Shown piece by piece: positions 27,309-35,933 of a stretch of DNA of 64,000 nt (its first letter is position 1; each line of letters starts with the position of its first letter). The translations under genes and the position numbers were made by a program. Source of the DNA: CAWFNW01 sp963817405 (lineage in GTDB: Bacteria > Actinomycetota > Coriobacteriia > Anaerosomatales > Anaerosomataceae); NCBI GenBank assembly GCA_963817405.1, contig CAWFNW010000003.1:186001-250000 (forward strand), in the 5' to 3' direction. The notes under the pieces are model-generated. The model was given only the letters and a program-made list of their open reading frames with translations. It ran no database searches and was not told where the DNA came from.

Positions 27309-28868
27309 ATGAGCGACCGCACGTTCTACCTGACCACCCCGATTTACTACGTGAACGCCGAGCCGCATCTCGGCACGGCGTACACGACGATCGCCGCGGA
27401 CGCGCTTGCTCGCTACCGGCGCATGACCGGCCACGACGTCATGTTCCTGACCGGTTTGGACGAACACGGCCAGAAGATTGCGCAGGCGGCGGAGCAGGGC
27501 GGCATGGATCCACAGTCGTGGGTGGACTCAATTGCGCCCAGGTTCAAGGCCGCGTGGGAGATGCTCGGCATCACCTACGACGACTTCATCCGCACGACCG
27601 AAGAGCGGCACAAAGTCGGCGTCCAGGCCTTCTGGCAGGAGCTTTACGACCGCGGTGAGATCTACCAGGGACACTATGAGGGCTGGTACTGCGTGCCAGA
27701 CGAAACCTACTGGGCCGAGGACGACCTCGCCGAGGGACTGTGCCCGCAGTGCGGTCGCGCGGTGGACTATATCAAGGAGGACAACTGGTTCTTCCGCCTC
27801 TCTGCATACCAGGACCGGCTGTTGGCGTTCTACGAGGCCCGTGAGGCGGCCGGGGCGCCCTTCGTACAGCCCGAGACGCGTCGGAATGAGGTCGTCTCGT
27901 TCGTGAAGGGCGGCCTCAGGGACCTGTCAATCTCCCGGACCACGTTCTCCTGGGGTGTGCCGCTGCCCTTCGCGCCGGAACACGTCACGTACGTGTGGAT
28001 CGACGCGCTCCTGAACTACATCACGGCACTCGGATACGGAAGCGACGACCACCGCGCCTTCGACCACTACTGGCCTGCGGACTACCACTTCGTGGGTAAG
28101 GACATCATCCGCTTCCACTGCGTCATCTGGCCGGCGATGCTCATGGCCGCCGGCATCGAACCACCAAAGAGCGTCTTCGCGCACGGCTTCCTGCTCGCCA
28201 AGGGCGAGAAGATGAGCAAGTCGAAGGGTAACGCGCAGACGCCGGCGTCGCTCGTGGAGCGCTTCGGCGTGGATGCGTACCGCTACTACTTCCTGCGTGA
28301 CGTGACATTCGGCTACGACGGCTCGATCTCGCTCGAGTCGATGGTGCAGCGCTACAACGGCGACCTTGCGAACGACTGGGGCAACCTGTGTTCGCGCCTG
28401 TTCAACATGACCGAGAAGTATCTGGGCGGCCTCGCGCCCTCGGCTCCTCACGGGGTTGAAACGGACGCAGACCGCACGCTTCGAGCGCTTGCGGGCTTCC
28501 TGCCTGAGAAGTACGAGGCGGCCATGCAGCGCCTCGACTACGGCGCCGCGCTCGAGGCGGCCTGGGATGTCATCAAGGACGCCAACCGTTACATCGAGAA
28601 CGAGGCGCCGTGGAACCTCGACAAAGGCGGGGAGACGGAGCGTCTTGCGGCGGTGCTGTACAACGCGCTTGAGGCCGTACGCATCGCCGCGCTCTTCACG
28701 GCGCCCGTGATGCCGTCCACGTCCGCGGAGGTCTGGAAGCGGATGGGCCTCGGCGAGATCACCGAGGTCACCGACATCGCTGCCGCTGCCGAGTGGGGCG
28801 GCCTTCCCGCGGGCTCGCGCGTGACGAAGGGCGACCCGCTCTTCCCGAGGATCTACGAGGAGGTGTAA
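27309..28868 (+). CDS. metG: Methionyl-tRNA synthetase
   Basis: Charges tRNA-Met. The protein (about 519 residues) has the class I motifs PHLGTAY (HIGH equivalent, near residue 20) and KMSKSKGN, WIDALLNYI, and a single CPQCG zinc knuckle. It lacks the C-terminal dimerisation (beacon) domain present in longer MetG. The start is uncertain: ATG 27309 gives the usual N-terminus (SDRTFYLTTPIYYVN) but the nearest GGAG is 12 bases away; ATG 27264 would add 15 residues. No riboswitch or T-box was seen in the leader. Confidence 0.95.
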   Translation: MSDRTFYLTTPIYYVNAEPHLGTAYTTIAADALARYRRMTGHDVMFLTGLDEHGQKIAQAAEQGGMDPQSWVDSIAPRFKAAWEMLGITYDDFIRTTEERHKVGVQAFWQELYDRGEIYQGHYEGWYCVPDETYWAEDDLAEGLCPQCGRAVDYIKEDNWFFRLSAYQDRLLAFYEAREAAGAPFVQPETRRNEVVSFVKGGLRDLSISRTTFSWGVPLPFAPEHVTYVWIDALLNYITALGYGSDDHRAFDHYWPADYHFVGKDIIRFHCVIWPAMLMAAGIEPPKSVFAHGFLLAKGEKMSKSKGNAQTPASLVERFGVDAYRYYFLRDVTFGYDGSISLESMVQRYNGDLANDWGNLCSRLFNMTEKYLGGLAPSAPHGVETDADRTLRALAGFLPEKYEAAMQRLDYGAALEAAWDVIKDANRYIENEAPWNLDKGGETERLAAVLYNALEAVRIAALFTAPVMPSTSAEVWKRMGLGEITEVTDIAAAAEWGGLPAGSRVTKGDPLFPRIYEEV

Positions 28869-28887
28869 GGCGGACTCGCCTGCACCC

Positions 28888-29772
28888 ATGACGGCCGACT
28901 GGCTCTCCGCACTTCCCGAGCTGGGTGCGCCCACCGCCGATGCGCATGCGCACCTCGACATGCTCGAGGATCCGGCAAGGGCGCTCGCGAACGCGGCGCT
29001 CGCCGGCATCGCATTCGTGGCGACCGTCGTTGACCTCACCGAGGACGAGCGCACGTTCACGGAGCTCGCGCGGTGGCAGGCCGACGCAGCCGAGCGGCTC
29101 GCCGCCGCGGGGCGGGCCGATCTCGCGCCGCCCGAGGTCCGCTTCGTCGTCGGAGCGCATCCCCATAACGCCAAGGACTTCGTCGGCGACGTACCGGCGC
29201 GCATGCGCGCGGTCGCGAGCCTGCCGGGCGTCGCGGCGTTCGGCGAGCTCGGCCTTGACTTCCACTACGATCACTCGCCGCGCGACGTCCAGCGAGCGGC
29301 CTTCGAGGCGCACCTTGCGCTTGCCCATGAGCTCGGCTTCCCCGTGATCGTGCACCTGCGCGAAGCACACGACGAAGGCTACGCGATGCTCCGGAACGCC
29401 GGGCTGCCGGCCGCCGGCTGCGTTCTCCACTGCTTCACCGAGGACGCCGTCACCGCGGAGCGCTTCCTCGAGCTCGGCTGCTGGATCTCGTTCGCCGGTC
29501 CCGTCACCTTCAAGAAGGCGCACGCCATCCGGGAAGCGGCCGCCATCACGCCGCTCGACCGGCTGCTCGTTGAGACCGACTGCCCGTTCCTGGCACCGGA
29601 GCCGTTTCGCGGACGCAGGAACGAGCCCGCCTTCACAGTGCTCAATGCGCAAGCCGTGGCCGCCGCGAAGGGCGTCGAGCCCGCCGAGGTGGCCGCCGCA
29701 GGTCTTGCGAACGCTCAGCGCTTGTTTGCGCGCGGCGATCGCGGAGGCACGTCTGGCGGCGGATCCGAGTGA
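28888..29772 (+). CDS. tatD: TatD-family metal-dependent hydrolase
   Basis: A TIM-barrel DNase-type hydrolase, 294 residues. Metal and active-site motifs are DAHAHLD (about residue 18), GELGLDFHYD, VIVHLREAHDE, LHCFTED and ETDCPFLAPEPFRG. The usual first motif DxHxH is present. It lies 19 bases after metG, as yabD follows metS in Bacillus. Its TGA overlaps the GTG of the flavoprotein gene. Confidence 0.93.
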   Translation: MTADWLSALPELGAPTADAHAHLDMLEDPARALANAALAGIAFVATVVDLTEDERTFTELARWQADAAERLAAAGRADLAPPEVRFVVGAHPHNAKDFVGDVPARMRAVASLPGVAAFGELGLDFHYDHSPRDVQRAAFEAHLALAHELGFPVIVHLREAHDEGYAMLRNAGLPAAGCVLHCFTEDAVTAERFLELGCWISFAGPVTFKKAHAIREAAAITPLDRLLVETDCPFLAPEPFRGRRNEPAFTVLNAQAVAAAKGVEPAEVAAAGLANAQRLFARGDRGGTSGGGSE

Positions 29773-30365
29773 GCGCGCCGGTGCTGCTCTGTATCGCGGG
29801 AAGCCCGCGTCGCGGCGGCAACAGCGACCGCCTGCTCGCGGCGTGCCTGGAGTCCGCGCGGGAGGCCGGTGCCCGCACCGAGCGCATCGTCGCCGCCGAC
29901 CTTGCGATCGGCCCGTGCCGAGGGTGCAACGCCTGCTCGAAGACGGGCGAGTGCATCCAACGCGACGCCATGACCGAGGTCTATCGTTCGATCGACGCCG
30001 CCGATGGCATCCTCGTCGCGAGTCCCGTCTTCTTCGCCGGCGTCCCCGCGCAGCTCAAAGCCCTCATCGATCGGCTGCAGCCGTACTGGGCGCGCCGGTT
30101 CGTGCTGGGCGAGCCGCTTCTGCGCCGGCGTCCGGGCGGCATCGTGCTCGTGCGCGGCGGCGGTGACCCCTACGGCGCCGGTTGCGCCGAAGGCACGCTC
30201 AGGAGCGCGTTCGCTGTGCTCGGCATCGACGTCGTGGACGCACTGGTCGTGGAGGGTGTGGATGCACCGGCTGACGTCGAGACGCGCCGCGACGCATTCG
30301 CGCAGGCTGCGGCGCTGGGTGAGCGTCTTGCAGCCGGGCTTGGCGTCTCGACCGAGCGCGCGTAG
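29769..30365 (+). CDS. Flavodoxin-fold NAD(P)H-dependent FMN reductase
   Basis: A 198-residue flavoprotein. SPRRGGNSDRLL near the start is the FMN phosphate loop. The segment CRGCNACSKTGEC (about residues 52-64) is the four-cysteine motif typical of iron-sulfur flavoprotein and multimeric flavodoxin relatives, and may bind a [4Fe-4S] cluster. SPVFFAGVPAQLKALIDR is the family dimer/flavin segment. It sits where Bacillus has rnmV, between tatD and rsmA. The GTG start overlaps the tatD stop; rsmA begins 2 bases after its end. Confidence 0.88.
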   Translation: MSAPVLLCIAGSPRRGGNSDRLLAACLESAREAGARTERIVAADLAIGPCRGCNACSKTGECIQRDAMTEVYRSIDAADGILVASPVFFAGVPAQLKALIDRLQPYWARRFVLGEPLLRRRPGGIVLVRGGGDPYGAGCAEGTLRSAFAVLGIDVVDALVVEGVDAPADVETRRDAFAQAAALGERLAAGLGVSTERA

Positions 30366-30367
30366 CC

Positions 30368-31258
30368 GTGCCCGAGCCACGCCGCCACACCCCCAACTCC
30401 GAGCTCGCGAGCCCGTCTGCGACGATCGCCGTGCTCAAGCAGCACGACCTCTACACGCGCAAGTCGCTCGGCCAGCACTTCCTCGTCGACGACAACATCG
30501 TGGGGCGAATCCTGGCGCTCGCCGAACTCGACAGGACCGAGCGAGTCGTGGAGGTCGGCCCAGGCATCGGCACGCTCACGACTGCGCTCTGCCGAGCGGC
30601 GGGAAGCGTGGTCGCCGTCGAGCGCGACGAGCGGCTGCTCGGCGTGCTGAGCGAGCTCGTCGGGCGCTGCGGCAATCTGACGCTCGTGCACGACGACGCG
30701 GTCACCGTGGGAGCGGCAGCGCTCGCGGGGGCTGACGGCTCCCCCGTGGCGCTCGTTGCGAACCTGCCGTACGCGGTGGCCGCAACCGTGGTGCTGCGCT
30801 TCTTTGAGGAGTTCCCATCGATTCAGCGCGCGACCGTCATGGTGCAGTCCGAGGTGGCCGACCGGATGGCCGCGACCCCCGGCACCAAGGCGTACGGCTC
30901 CTACACCGTGAAGCTGGCGCTCCGCGCGCGGCCGACAGGCCGCTTCGCCGTGGCGCGCGGCTGCTTCCTTCCGCCGCCCCGCGTCGACTCCGCGGTGCTG
31001 CGCCTCGATCGGGTTGCGCAGCACGTGGCGGCGCCCGAGATGATCGCGCGCGCCGCCGCCGCTGCTGACGCGGCGTTCGCGCAGCGCCGCAAGACGATCC
31101 GGAACTCGCTCTCGAGCGTGCTCGGCGCGCCCGCGTCGGTCGTCGACGCGGCGCTTGCAGAGGCGGGTGTCGAGGGCGGCTGCCGGGCCGAGACACTGGC
31201 CCCCGAAACGTTCCTGCACCTCGGCAGTGCACTGCACCGACACGGCCTCTTACCTTGA
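30368..31258 (+). CDS. rsmA: 16S rRNA dimethyladenosine transferase RsmA (KsgA)
   Basis: Dimethylates A1518 and A1519 of 16S rRNA. The 296-residue protein has SLGQHFLVD (about 35-43), EVGPGIGTLT (SAM site), ANLPYAVA (catalytic NLPY) and the FLPPPRVDSAV segment. GTG 30368 lies 2 bases after the flavoprotein stop. The end of the gene contains the -35 box of the veg promoter. Confidence 0.96.
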   Translation: MPEPRRHTPNSELASPSATIAVLKQHDLYTRKSLGQHFLVDDNIVGRILALAELDRTERVVEVGPGIGTLTTALCRAAGSVVAVERDERLLGVLSELVGRCGNLTLVHDDAVTVGAAALAGADGSPVALVANLPYAVAATVVLRFFEEFPSIQRATVMVQSEVADRMAATPGTKAYGSYTVKLALRARPTGRFAVARGCFLPPPRVDSAVLRLDRVAQHVAAPEMIARAAAAADAAFAQRRKTIRNSLSSVLGAPASVVDAALAEAGVEGGCRAETLAPETFLHLGSALHRHGLLP

Positions 31259-31283
31259 GTTTCTCCGACTCAGGAGGTATACT
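31255..31283 (+). promoter_or_regulatory. Strong sigma-70-type promoter of veg
   Basis: TTGAGT (31255-31260) and TATACT (31278-31283) are separated by 17 bases, close to consensus at both boxes. Transcription should begin near 31290, which makes the ATG at 31290 unlikely as a start and supports ATG 31308. In Bacillus veg is known for a very strong promoter. Confidence 0.75.
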
Positions 31284-31307
31284 CTGCCAATGCCGGAGGA
31301 GGGCCGA

Positions 31308-31592
31308 ATGGAATCAGCCATGAATCAGGTCGAGGTCGTCGGGCGTATCCGCAGCGACCTCGAGTCACTTATGGGCAGCCGCATGCGGCTGAAGGCCAAC
31401 ATGGGTCGATCGAAGATTCTAGAGCGCGAAGGTGTTCTCGAGCAGACCCACCCGAGCCTGTTCGTGCTCAAGATCGAGGAGAAGCGCGGGCGCACCGCGA
31501 GAGTCTCCTACAGCTACGTCGACATCCTGACGGGCACCGTCGAGCTCACCAACTGCGACTCAGGTGAGTGTGTCTTTTCCTGGATGAACTAG
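31308..31592 (+). CDS. veg: Veg protein
   Basis: A 94-residue Veg-family protein, in Bacillus linked to biofilm regulation and found between rsmA and ispE as here. The conserved core is VGRIRSDLESLMGSRMRLKA followed by an SH3-like beta domain (SLFVLKIEE to the end). ATG 31308 has GGAGGAGGG upstream; the promoter position rules against earlier starts. A hairpin terminator follows the stop by 27 bases, so veg is probably a single-gene transcript with some read-through to ispE. Confidence 0.93.
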   Translation: MESAMNQVEVVGRIRSDLESLMGSRMRLKANMGRSKILEREGVLEQTHPSLFVLKIEEKRGRTARVSYSYVDILTGTVELTNCDSGECVFSWMN

Positions 31593-31619
31593 CTCGTCAT
31601 GAGCGTTGACGGTTACACG

Positions 31620-31648
31620 CGTGGGGCCATCGGCCCCACGTTGTGTTT
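31620..31648 (+). terminator. Intrinsic terminator after veg, directly before the ispE ribosome binding site
   Basis: CGTGGGGCC (31620-31628) pairs with GGCCCCACG (31632-31640), a 9-bp stem with loop ATC, then TTGTGTTT. The GGAGG of ispE begins only two bases later (31651), so transcripts entering ispE must pass or start within this hairpin. Confidence 0.75.
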
Positions 31649-31660
31649 CCGGAGGTCATG

Positions 31661-32548
31661 ATGGCCTCGGATCGCATCGTCATGCTCGCCCCGGCGAAGG
31701 TGAACCTGTATCTCGAGGTCGGCGGCATCAGGCCGGACGGCTATCACGAGGTCACCACCGTTCTCCAGGCGCTCGACGACCGGATCGCAGATACCCTCGT
31801 GATCGAGACCTCGGCATCGTTGCGTGTCATCTGTGAGCCGGACATCGGGGTGCCCGCCGAGTCCAATCTCGTCACGCGGGCCATCCGCGCACTTGCGCAC
31901 GCCGTCGGCCGCGAGCCGCAGCTCTCGGTGGTGGTCAACAAGCAGATTCCCGAGGGCGCGGGTCTTGGTGGTGGCAGCTCGGACGCCGCCGCAGCGCTGG
32001 TCGGGGCGTGCGCGTTGTGGGGCGTCGATCCCTCGGCTCCCGAGGTTGCGCGGGTCGCGCGGTCGATCGGCACGGACGTGCCGTTCTTCCTCATGGGGGG
32101 CACGGCGCTCTTCGGCGAGCGCGGTGACGTACTCGTGCGGCACCTGCCGACCCCTGAACTGCACCTCGTCGTTGCGAACCCGGGCGTGCCCATCGCTACC
32201 GCCGAGGTGTACCGGGCGTACGACCGTTTGGGGCGTCCGGAGAGCCCCGGTGCGCAGGCCGCCCTCGACGCGTTCGCCAGCGGTAGGATAGGATTCGTAG
32301 CGGCGGGCCTCTTCAACGGATTGACAGCTGCGGCTCAGACGGTCTCGCCACTCACCGCACACGTACTCGCTACGCTTGCATCGACCGACGGTGTGCGAGG
32401 CGTTCTGCTCTCGGGCAGTGGCTCCTCGGTGTTCGGCATCTGCGATGACGCAGGGGGGGCCGAGCGCGTGGCCGCGGAGATCGCCGAGCAGGGCTGGTGG
32501 GTCCGGGCTACGGCATCAAGCGATCGCGGGGTCCGCGCGGTCGGGTAG
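31661..32548 (+). CDS. ispE: 4-diphosphocytidyl-2-C-methyl-D-erythritol kinase
   Basis: Phosphorylates CDP-methylerythritol in the non-mevalonate isoprenoid pathway. It has the GHMP-kinase features: APAKVNLYLEV near the start, PEGAGLGGGSSDAAA (ATP loop, near residue 100) and LSGSGSSVFGI near the C-terminus; 295 residues, normal length. Two ATGs (31658 and 31661) follow GGAGG; the second has better spacing. Positioned as in Bacillus between veg and spoVG. Confidence 0.95.
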   Translation: MASDRIVMLAPAKVNLYLEVGGIRPDGYHEVTTVLQALDDRIADTLVIETSASLRVICEPDIGVPAESNLVTRAIRALAHAVGREPQLSVVVNKQIPEGAGLGGGSSDAAAALVGACALWGVDPSAPEVARVARSIGTDVPFFLMGGTALFGERGDVLVRHLPTPELHLVVANPGVPIATAEVYRAYDRLGRPESPGAQAALDAFASGRIGFVAAGLFNGLTAAAQTVSPLTAHVLATLASTDGVRGVLLSGSGSSVFGICDDAGGAERVAAEIAEQGWWVRATASSDRGVRAVG

Positions 32549-32632
32549 GGTCGGTCGAGTCTTTCGGCACCGCGTGCAGCCGGAAGCGTGCCGCGGCCTT
32601 GGGGCCGTGGGGGGAGCGCGCAAGGGGGTACT

Positions 32633-32941
32633 GTGAGGATCACCAAGGTGACCCTTCGACCTGTCGCAATGAACAAGGTCTGCGCGATTGCGAGCATCGT
32701 CATCGACGACGAGTTCGTCGTGCACGACCTCCGAATCGTCAATGGCGACAAAGGTCTGTTCGTGGCAATGCCATCGCGCAAGCTCCCTAATGGGGAGTTC
32801 CGCGACGTCTGCCATCCGCTGCACACCGAGGCGCGTATGGAGCTTCAGTCGGTCGTGCTGGCGGCGTTCGAGGAGGAGGGGGGACTCGCCGCATTCAGCG
32901 CCGCAGAGCCCGCCTCGGATGCCGAGTCCCACGAGGCCTGA
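32633..32941 (+). CDS. spoVG: SpoVG-family RNA-binding regulator
   Basis: A 102-residue SpoVG homologue, starting with GTG 32633 (VRITKVTLRPV) after AAGGGGG. The conserved blocks AIASIVIDDEFVVHDLRIV, GLFVAMPSRK and CHPLHTEARMELQ are all present. SpoVG proteins bind nucleic acid and regulate cell division, sporulation or virulence in Firmicutes; here no sporulation genes are visible, so the role is open. An acidic alanine-rich tail follows the core. Confidence 0.95.
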   Translation: MRITKVTLRPVAMNKVCAIASIVIDDEFVVHDLRIVNGDKGLFVAMPSRKLPNGEFRDVCHPLHTEARMELQSVVLAAFEEEGGLAAFSAAEPASDAESHEA

Positions 32942-32966
32942 GCGGCCCCGTCCGCGCGCGGTGCTG

Positions 32967-32975
32967 TGGTACACT
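32967..32975 (+). promoter_or_regulatory. Extended -10 promoter candidate for tRNA-Gln
   Basis: TGGTACACT (32967-32975) fits an extended -10 element (TGn followed by TACACT), 57 bases before the tRNA. No good -35 box is visible. Confidence 0.4.
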
Positions 32976-33031
32976 TCCCGTGCTCGCCGCGCGGTACTGA
33001 AGTGCCTCATCGGCGCGCAGTTTGACCCCAG

Positions 33032-33106
33032 TGGGGCGTAGCCAAGCGGTAAGGCAGAGGACTTTGGATCCTCCATCCGTAGGTTCGAATCCTACCGCCC
33101 CAGCCA
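33032..33106 (+). tRNA. tRNA-Gln (anticodon TTG)
   Basis: A complete cloverleaf of 75 bases with encoded CCA. The acceptor stem is TGGGGCG/CGCCCCA, the D stem GCC/GGC, the anticodon stem GAGGA/TCCTC with loop CTTTGGA, and the T arm GTAGG-TTCGAAT-CCTAC. The anticodon TTG reads CAA codons. It sits between spoVG and glmU, 44 bases before the latter. Confidence 0.97.
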
Positions 33107-33150
33107 ACATCCGACCGGGGCTGCGCCCCTTTCGTCACGGGAAGGTGCCG

Positions 33151-34197
33151 ATGAGCGCCGCAGCACTCGTCCTCGCGGCCGGCGAGGGCACCCGTATGAA
33201 GTCTGCACTCCCTAAGGTGGCGCACGAGATACTCGGTGTGCCCCTCGTGCGTTTCGTCGTGGACGCGGCCCACGCGGGGGGGTGCGACCGGGTCGTGGTC
33301 GTCACCGGCCATGGCGCCGAGGCTGTCGAGGCGCTCATCCCGGGTGTGCAGACCGCTCGGCAGGACGAACAGCTCGGCACCGGGCACGCTGTCATGTGCG
33401 CGGAACCGGCGCTCGCCGGCGCGAGCGGATCGCTCGTGGTGCTCTCCGGGGACTCGCCTCTCATCCGCCCCGAGACCATCGCTCGGCTGATCGATGCCCG
33501 CGAGACCCACGGCGCGGCGGCTGTCGTGCTCACGGCGATCCTCGATGACCCGTCCGGCTACGGTCGCATCGTTCGGGATGCGACCGGCGAGCTTCTCGGT
33601 ATCGTCGAGGACAAGGACCTGGCCCCCGATCAGCGACCGATCAGTGAGATCAACACGGGGACGTACTGCTTCGATGCCGCTGTGCTCTTCGAGCACCTTC
33701 ACCGCCTCGAGAACGACAACGCGCAAGGTGAGTTCTACCTGACCGACATGGTTCGGCTGCTCCGCGCGGAGGGGCTCGTTGTCACCGATGTGGTCAGCGC
33801 CGAGCCCGACGAGACGCTCGGTGTGAACAGCCGCGTTCAGCTTGCCGAGGCGGCACGCATCATGCAGCGGCGCATCAACCGCGGGCACATGCTCGCCGGC
33901 GTCACGATGACCGATCCCGACCTTGTGTGGATTGCGCCGAGCGTGCTTCTGGGCCGAGACATCGTGCTCGAACCCATGACGTTCCTGATGGGCTCCACTG
34001 AGGTGGCTGACGGTTGCCACATCGGGCCTGACGCGCGCATCACAGACTCGCGCGTCGGCGAGGGCTCGGTCATCGACTCCTCGTACGTCGTGGGCGCTGA
34101 CCTTGGCCACCACGTCCGGGTCGGACCGTACGCTTCGCTGCGGCCGGGTACCGTTCTGGAGTCGCGCGCCGAGGTGGGTGCGTGCGTCGAGATGTGA
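33151..34197 (+). CDS. glmU: GlmU N-terminal uridylyltransferase with truncated acetyltransferase domain
   Basis: UDP-GlcNAc synthesis enzyme, shortened. The uridylyltransferase domain is intact (LAAGEGTRMKSALPKV near residue 8; GDSPLI; EFYLTDM), followed by the first coils of the left-handed beta helix. The protein stops at 348 residues after LRPGTVLESRAEVGACVEM; bifunctional GlmU is usually about 450-460. In E. coli GlmU the sequence continues VEMKK, and the acetyl-transfer residues (such as His363, Tyr366 and Asn377) lie beyond. Only 94 bases separate the stop from prs and no frame there resembles the lost part. So either acetylation is done by another protein or part of the gene is missing from this assembly. 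Confidence 0.9.
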   Translation: MSAAALVLAAGEGTRMKSALPKVAHEILGVPLVRFVVDAAHAGGCDRVVVVTGHGAEAVEALIPGVQTARQDEQLGTGHAVMCAEPALAGASGSLVVLSGDSPLIRPETIARLIDARETHGAAAVVLTAILDDPSGYGRIVRDATGELLGIVEDKDLAPDQRPISEINTGTYCFDAAVLFEHLHRLENDNAQGEFYLTDMVRLLRAEGLVVTDVVSAEPDETLGVNSRVQLAEAARIMQRRINRGHMLAGVTMTDPDLVWIAPSVLLGRDIVLEPMTFLMGSTEVADGCHIGPDARITDSRVGEGSVIDSSYVVGADLGHHVRVGPYASLRPGTVLESRAEVGACVEM

Positions 34198-34291
34198 GCG
34201 GGTACGATACCCTGTGACAGCGACGGCAGGCGCGAGCGCCGTACGAATCACCGGGGACTGCGGCGACGAGGCGTAAGGGAGCAATCGAACC

Positions 34292-35251
34292 ATGGCAGCG
34301 GACAGACGCATGATGGTCTTCTCGGGCACGCACAACCGGCAGCTCGCAGAAGGTATCGTGAAGCACCTCGGCATCGAACTTGGCAACATCAAGATCGCCA
34401 AGTTCGCCAACGGCGAGATCTACGTGCGGTACCTGGAGAGCGTGCGAGGTGCCGACGTCTTCCTCGTCCAGTCGATGTGCAGCCCCGTGAACTCGGCGAT
34501 CATGGAGCTTCTCATCATGATCGACGCCGCCAAGCGAGCGAGCGCGCGCACGATCACGGCGGTCATCCCGCACTATGGCTACGCCCGGCAGGACAAGAAG
34601 AGCGCGGCGCGCGAGCCGATCACGGCGAAGCTCGTAGCCGACCTGCTCTCGACCGCCGGCGTGGACCGTGTGATCGCCATGGACCTCCACCAGGGGCAGA
34701 TACAGGGCTTCTTCAACCAGCCGGTGAACCACCTCACGGCGCTTCCGATCCTTGCGGACTACTTCGAGAGCCTGAATCTCGAGGACGTCGCCGTCGTCTC
34801 ACCGGACGTCGGCCGAGTGAAGGTGTGCAAGAAGCTCGCTGACATGCTCGGCGCGTCGCTCGCGATCATGCACAAGGGCCGCCCCGAGCACAACGTGGCT
34901 GAGATCACCCACGTCATCGGTGAGGTCGAGGGCAAGACGTGCATCATCGCCGACGACATGATCGACACCGCAGGCTCCGTTACCGAGGGTGCGAAGGCGC
35001 TCATGAAGAACGGGGCGAAGGCGGTGTACGTGGCGGCGACCCACGGCATCTTCTCGCCGCCCGCGTACGAACGGCTCGAGGCATCGCCGGTCCTTGAGGT
35101 CGTGGTGACAAACACGGTCTCCATCCCGGAAGAGCGGCAACACGGTAAGATGCATGTGCTGTCCGTGGCACCGCTCTTCGCGCACGCCATCCAGAACGTC
35201 TATAACGACGATTCGGTTTCCGAGCTCTTCGACCCGGATTTCCAGCTCTGA
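34292..35251 (+). CDS. prs: Ribose-phosphate pyrophosphokinase
   Basis: Makes PRPP from ribose 5-phosphate and ATP for nucleotide, His and Trp synthesis. The protein has the usual length of 319 residues. FANGEIYVR (early), HYGYARQDKK (flexible loop), the DLHQGQIQGFF segment and the PRPP loop IADDMIDTAGS are all canonical. ATG 34292 follows GTAAGGGAG. Order glmU-prs-rplY-pth is the Bacillus order. Confidence 0.97.
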   Translation: MAADRRMMVFSGTHNRQLAEGIVKHLGIELGNIKIAKFANGEIYVRYLESVRGADVFLVQSMCSPVNSAIMELLIMIDAAKRASARTITAVIPHYGYARQDKKSAAREPITAKLVADLLSTAGVDRVIAMDLHQGQIQGFFNQPVNHLTALPILADYFESLNLEDVAVVSPDVGRVKVCKKLADMLGASLAIMHKGRPEHNVAEITHVIGEVEGKTCIIADDMIDTAGSVTEGAKALMKNGAKAVYVAATHGIFSPPAYERLEASPVLEVVVTNTVSIPEERQHGKMHVLSVAPLFAHAIQNVYNDDSVSELFDPDFQL

Positions 35252-35254
35252 TCG

Positions 35255-35271
35255 TCGTGGCATATCCACGA
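35255..35271 (+). other. Hairpin directly upstream of the rplY ribosome binding site
   Basis: TCGTGG (35255-35260) pairs with CCACGA (35266-35271) around loop CATAT, immediately before GAAGGAAGG. It could be a leader structure affecting rplY translation or a processing site in the prs-rplY transcript. Confidence 0.35.
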
Positions 35272-35288
35272 GAAGGAAGGACTACAAC

Positions 35289-35924
35289 ATGACCGAAACC
35301 ATCGAACTGAATGCTGAAACCCGCACGCGAATCGGTAAGGCCAGCCGAGCGCTCGCCCCTGAGGGCAAGCTGCCGGCCGTCGTGTACGGCGTCGGCATCG
35401 AGTCAAAGGCCATCAGCGTCGACCGTCATGAGTTCGAGCTGATCGCCGGGCACGGCACCTTCGGGTCCGCGCTCTTCAAGCTCTCCGTTGACGGGCACAA
35501 GCCCTTGACCGTCATGGTGAAGGACGTCCGGCACGACCCCATCCGCGGGGCCATAGAGCACGTGGACTTCTGGGCGATCAAGATGACCCAGCACGTGACG
35601 ACGTCCGTGCCGATCGAGTTCGTCGGAGACTCTGCCGGCGAGAAGACGGGCGGCGTGCTGCTGCACGAGCTTCGCGAGATCCACATCGAGGCGCTCCCGG
35701 CGCACCTTCCGGGAAGCATCGTCGTGGACGTGTCGCCGCTCGAAGTCGGCCAGTCCATCCACATCCGGGATATCGTCGCACCCGAGGGTGTCACGATTCT
35801 GGATGAGCCCGAGACCATCGTCTGCTCGGTCATCACCCCGACCGTTGCCGTCGAGGAAGAAGTCGCCGCAGAGGCGCCGGCCGAGCCGGAGCTGGTTGGC
35901 AAGGTCGAAGGCTCCGAGGAGTAG
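35289..35924 (+). CDS. rplY: Ribosomal protein L25 (Ctc/TL5 type)
   Basis: Binds 5S rRNA on the large subunit. The 211-residue protein has the N-terminal L25 domain (TRTRIGKASRALAPEGKLPAV onward), the HVDFWAI segment and the C-terminal TL5-type domain (LHELREIHIEALP), ending in a Glu/Ala-rich tail. ATG 35289 follows GAAGGAAGG. It is the long Ctc form, as in Bacillus at the same locus. Confidence 0.96.
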   Translation: MTETIELNAETRTRIGKASRALAPEGKLPAVVYGVGIESKAISVDRHEFELIAGHGTFGSALFKLSVDGHKPLTVMVKDVRHDPIRGAIEHVDFWAIKMTQHVTTSVPIEFVGDSAGEKTGGVLLHELREIHIEALPAHLPGSIVVDVSPLEVGQSIHIRDIVAPEGVTILDEPETIVCSVITPTVAVEEEVAAEAPAEPELVGKVEGSEE

Positions 35925-35933
35925 CGCACGGGC

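Noticed and set aside
31155..31307. Earlier start for veg
   Set aside because: The extra sequence lies inside rsmA and over the promoter; transcription should begin near 31290, so only ATG 31308 has a leader with a ribosome binding site.
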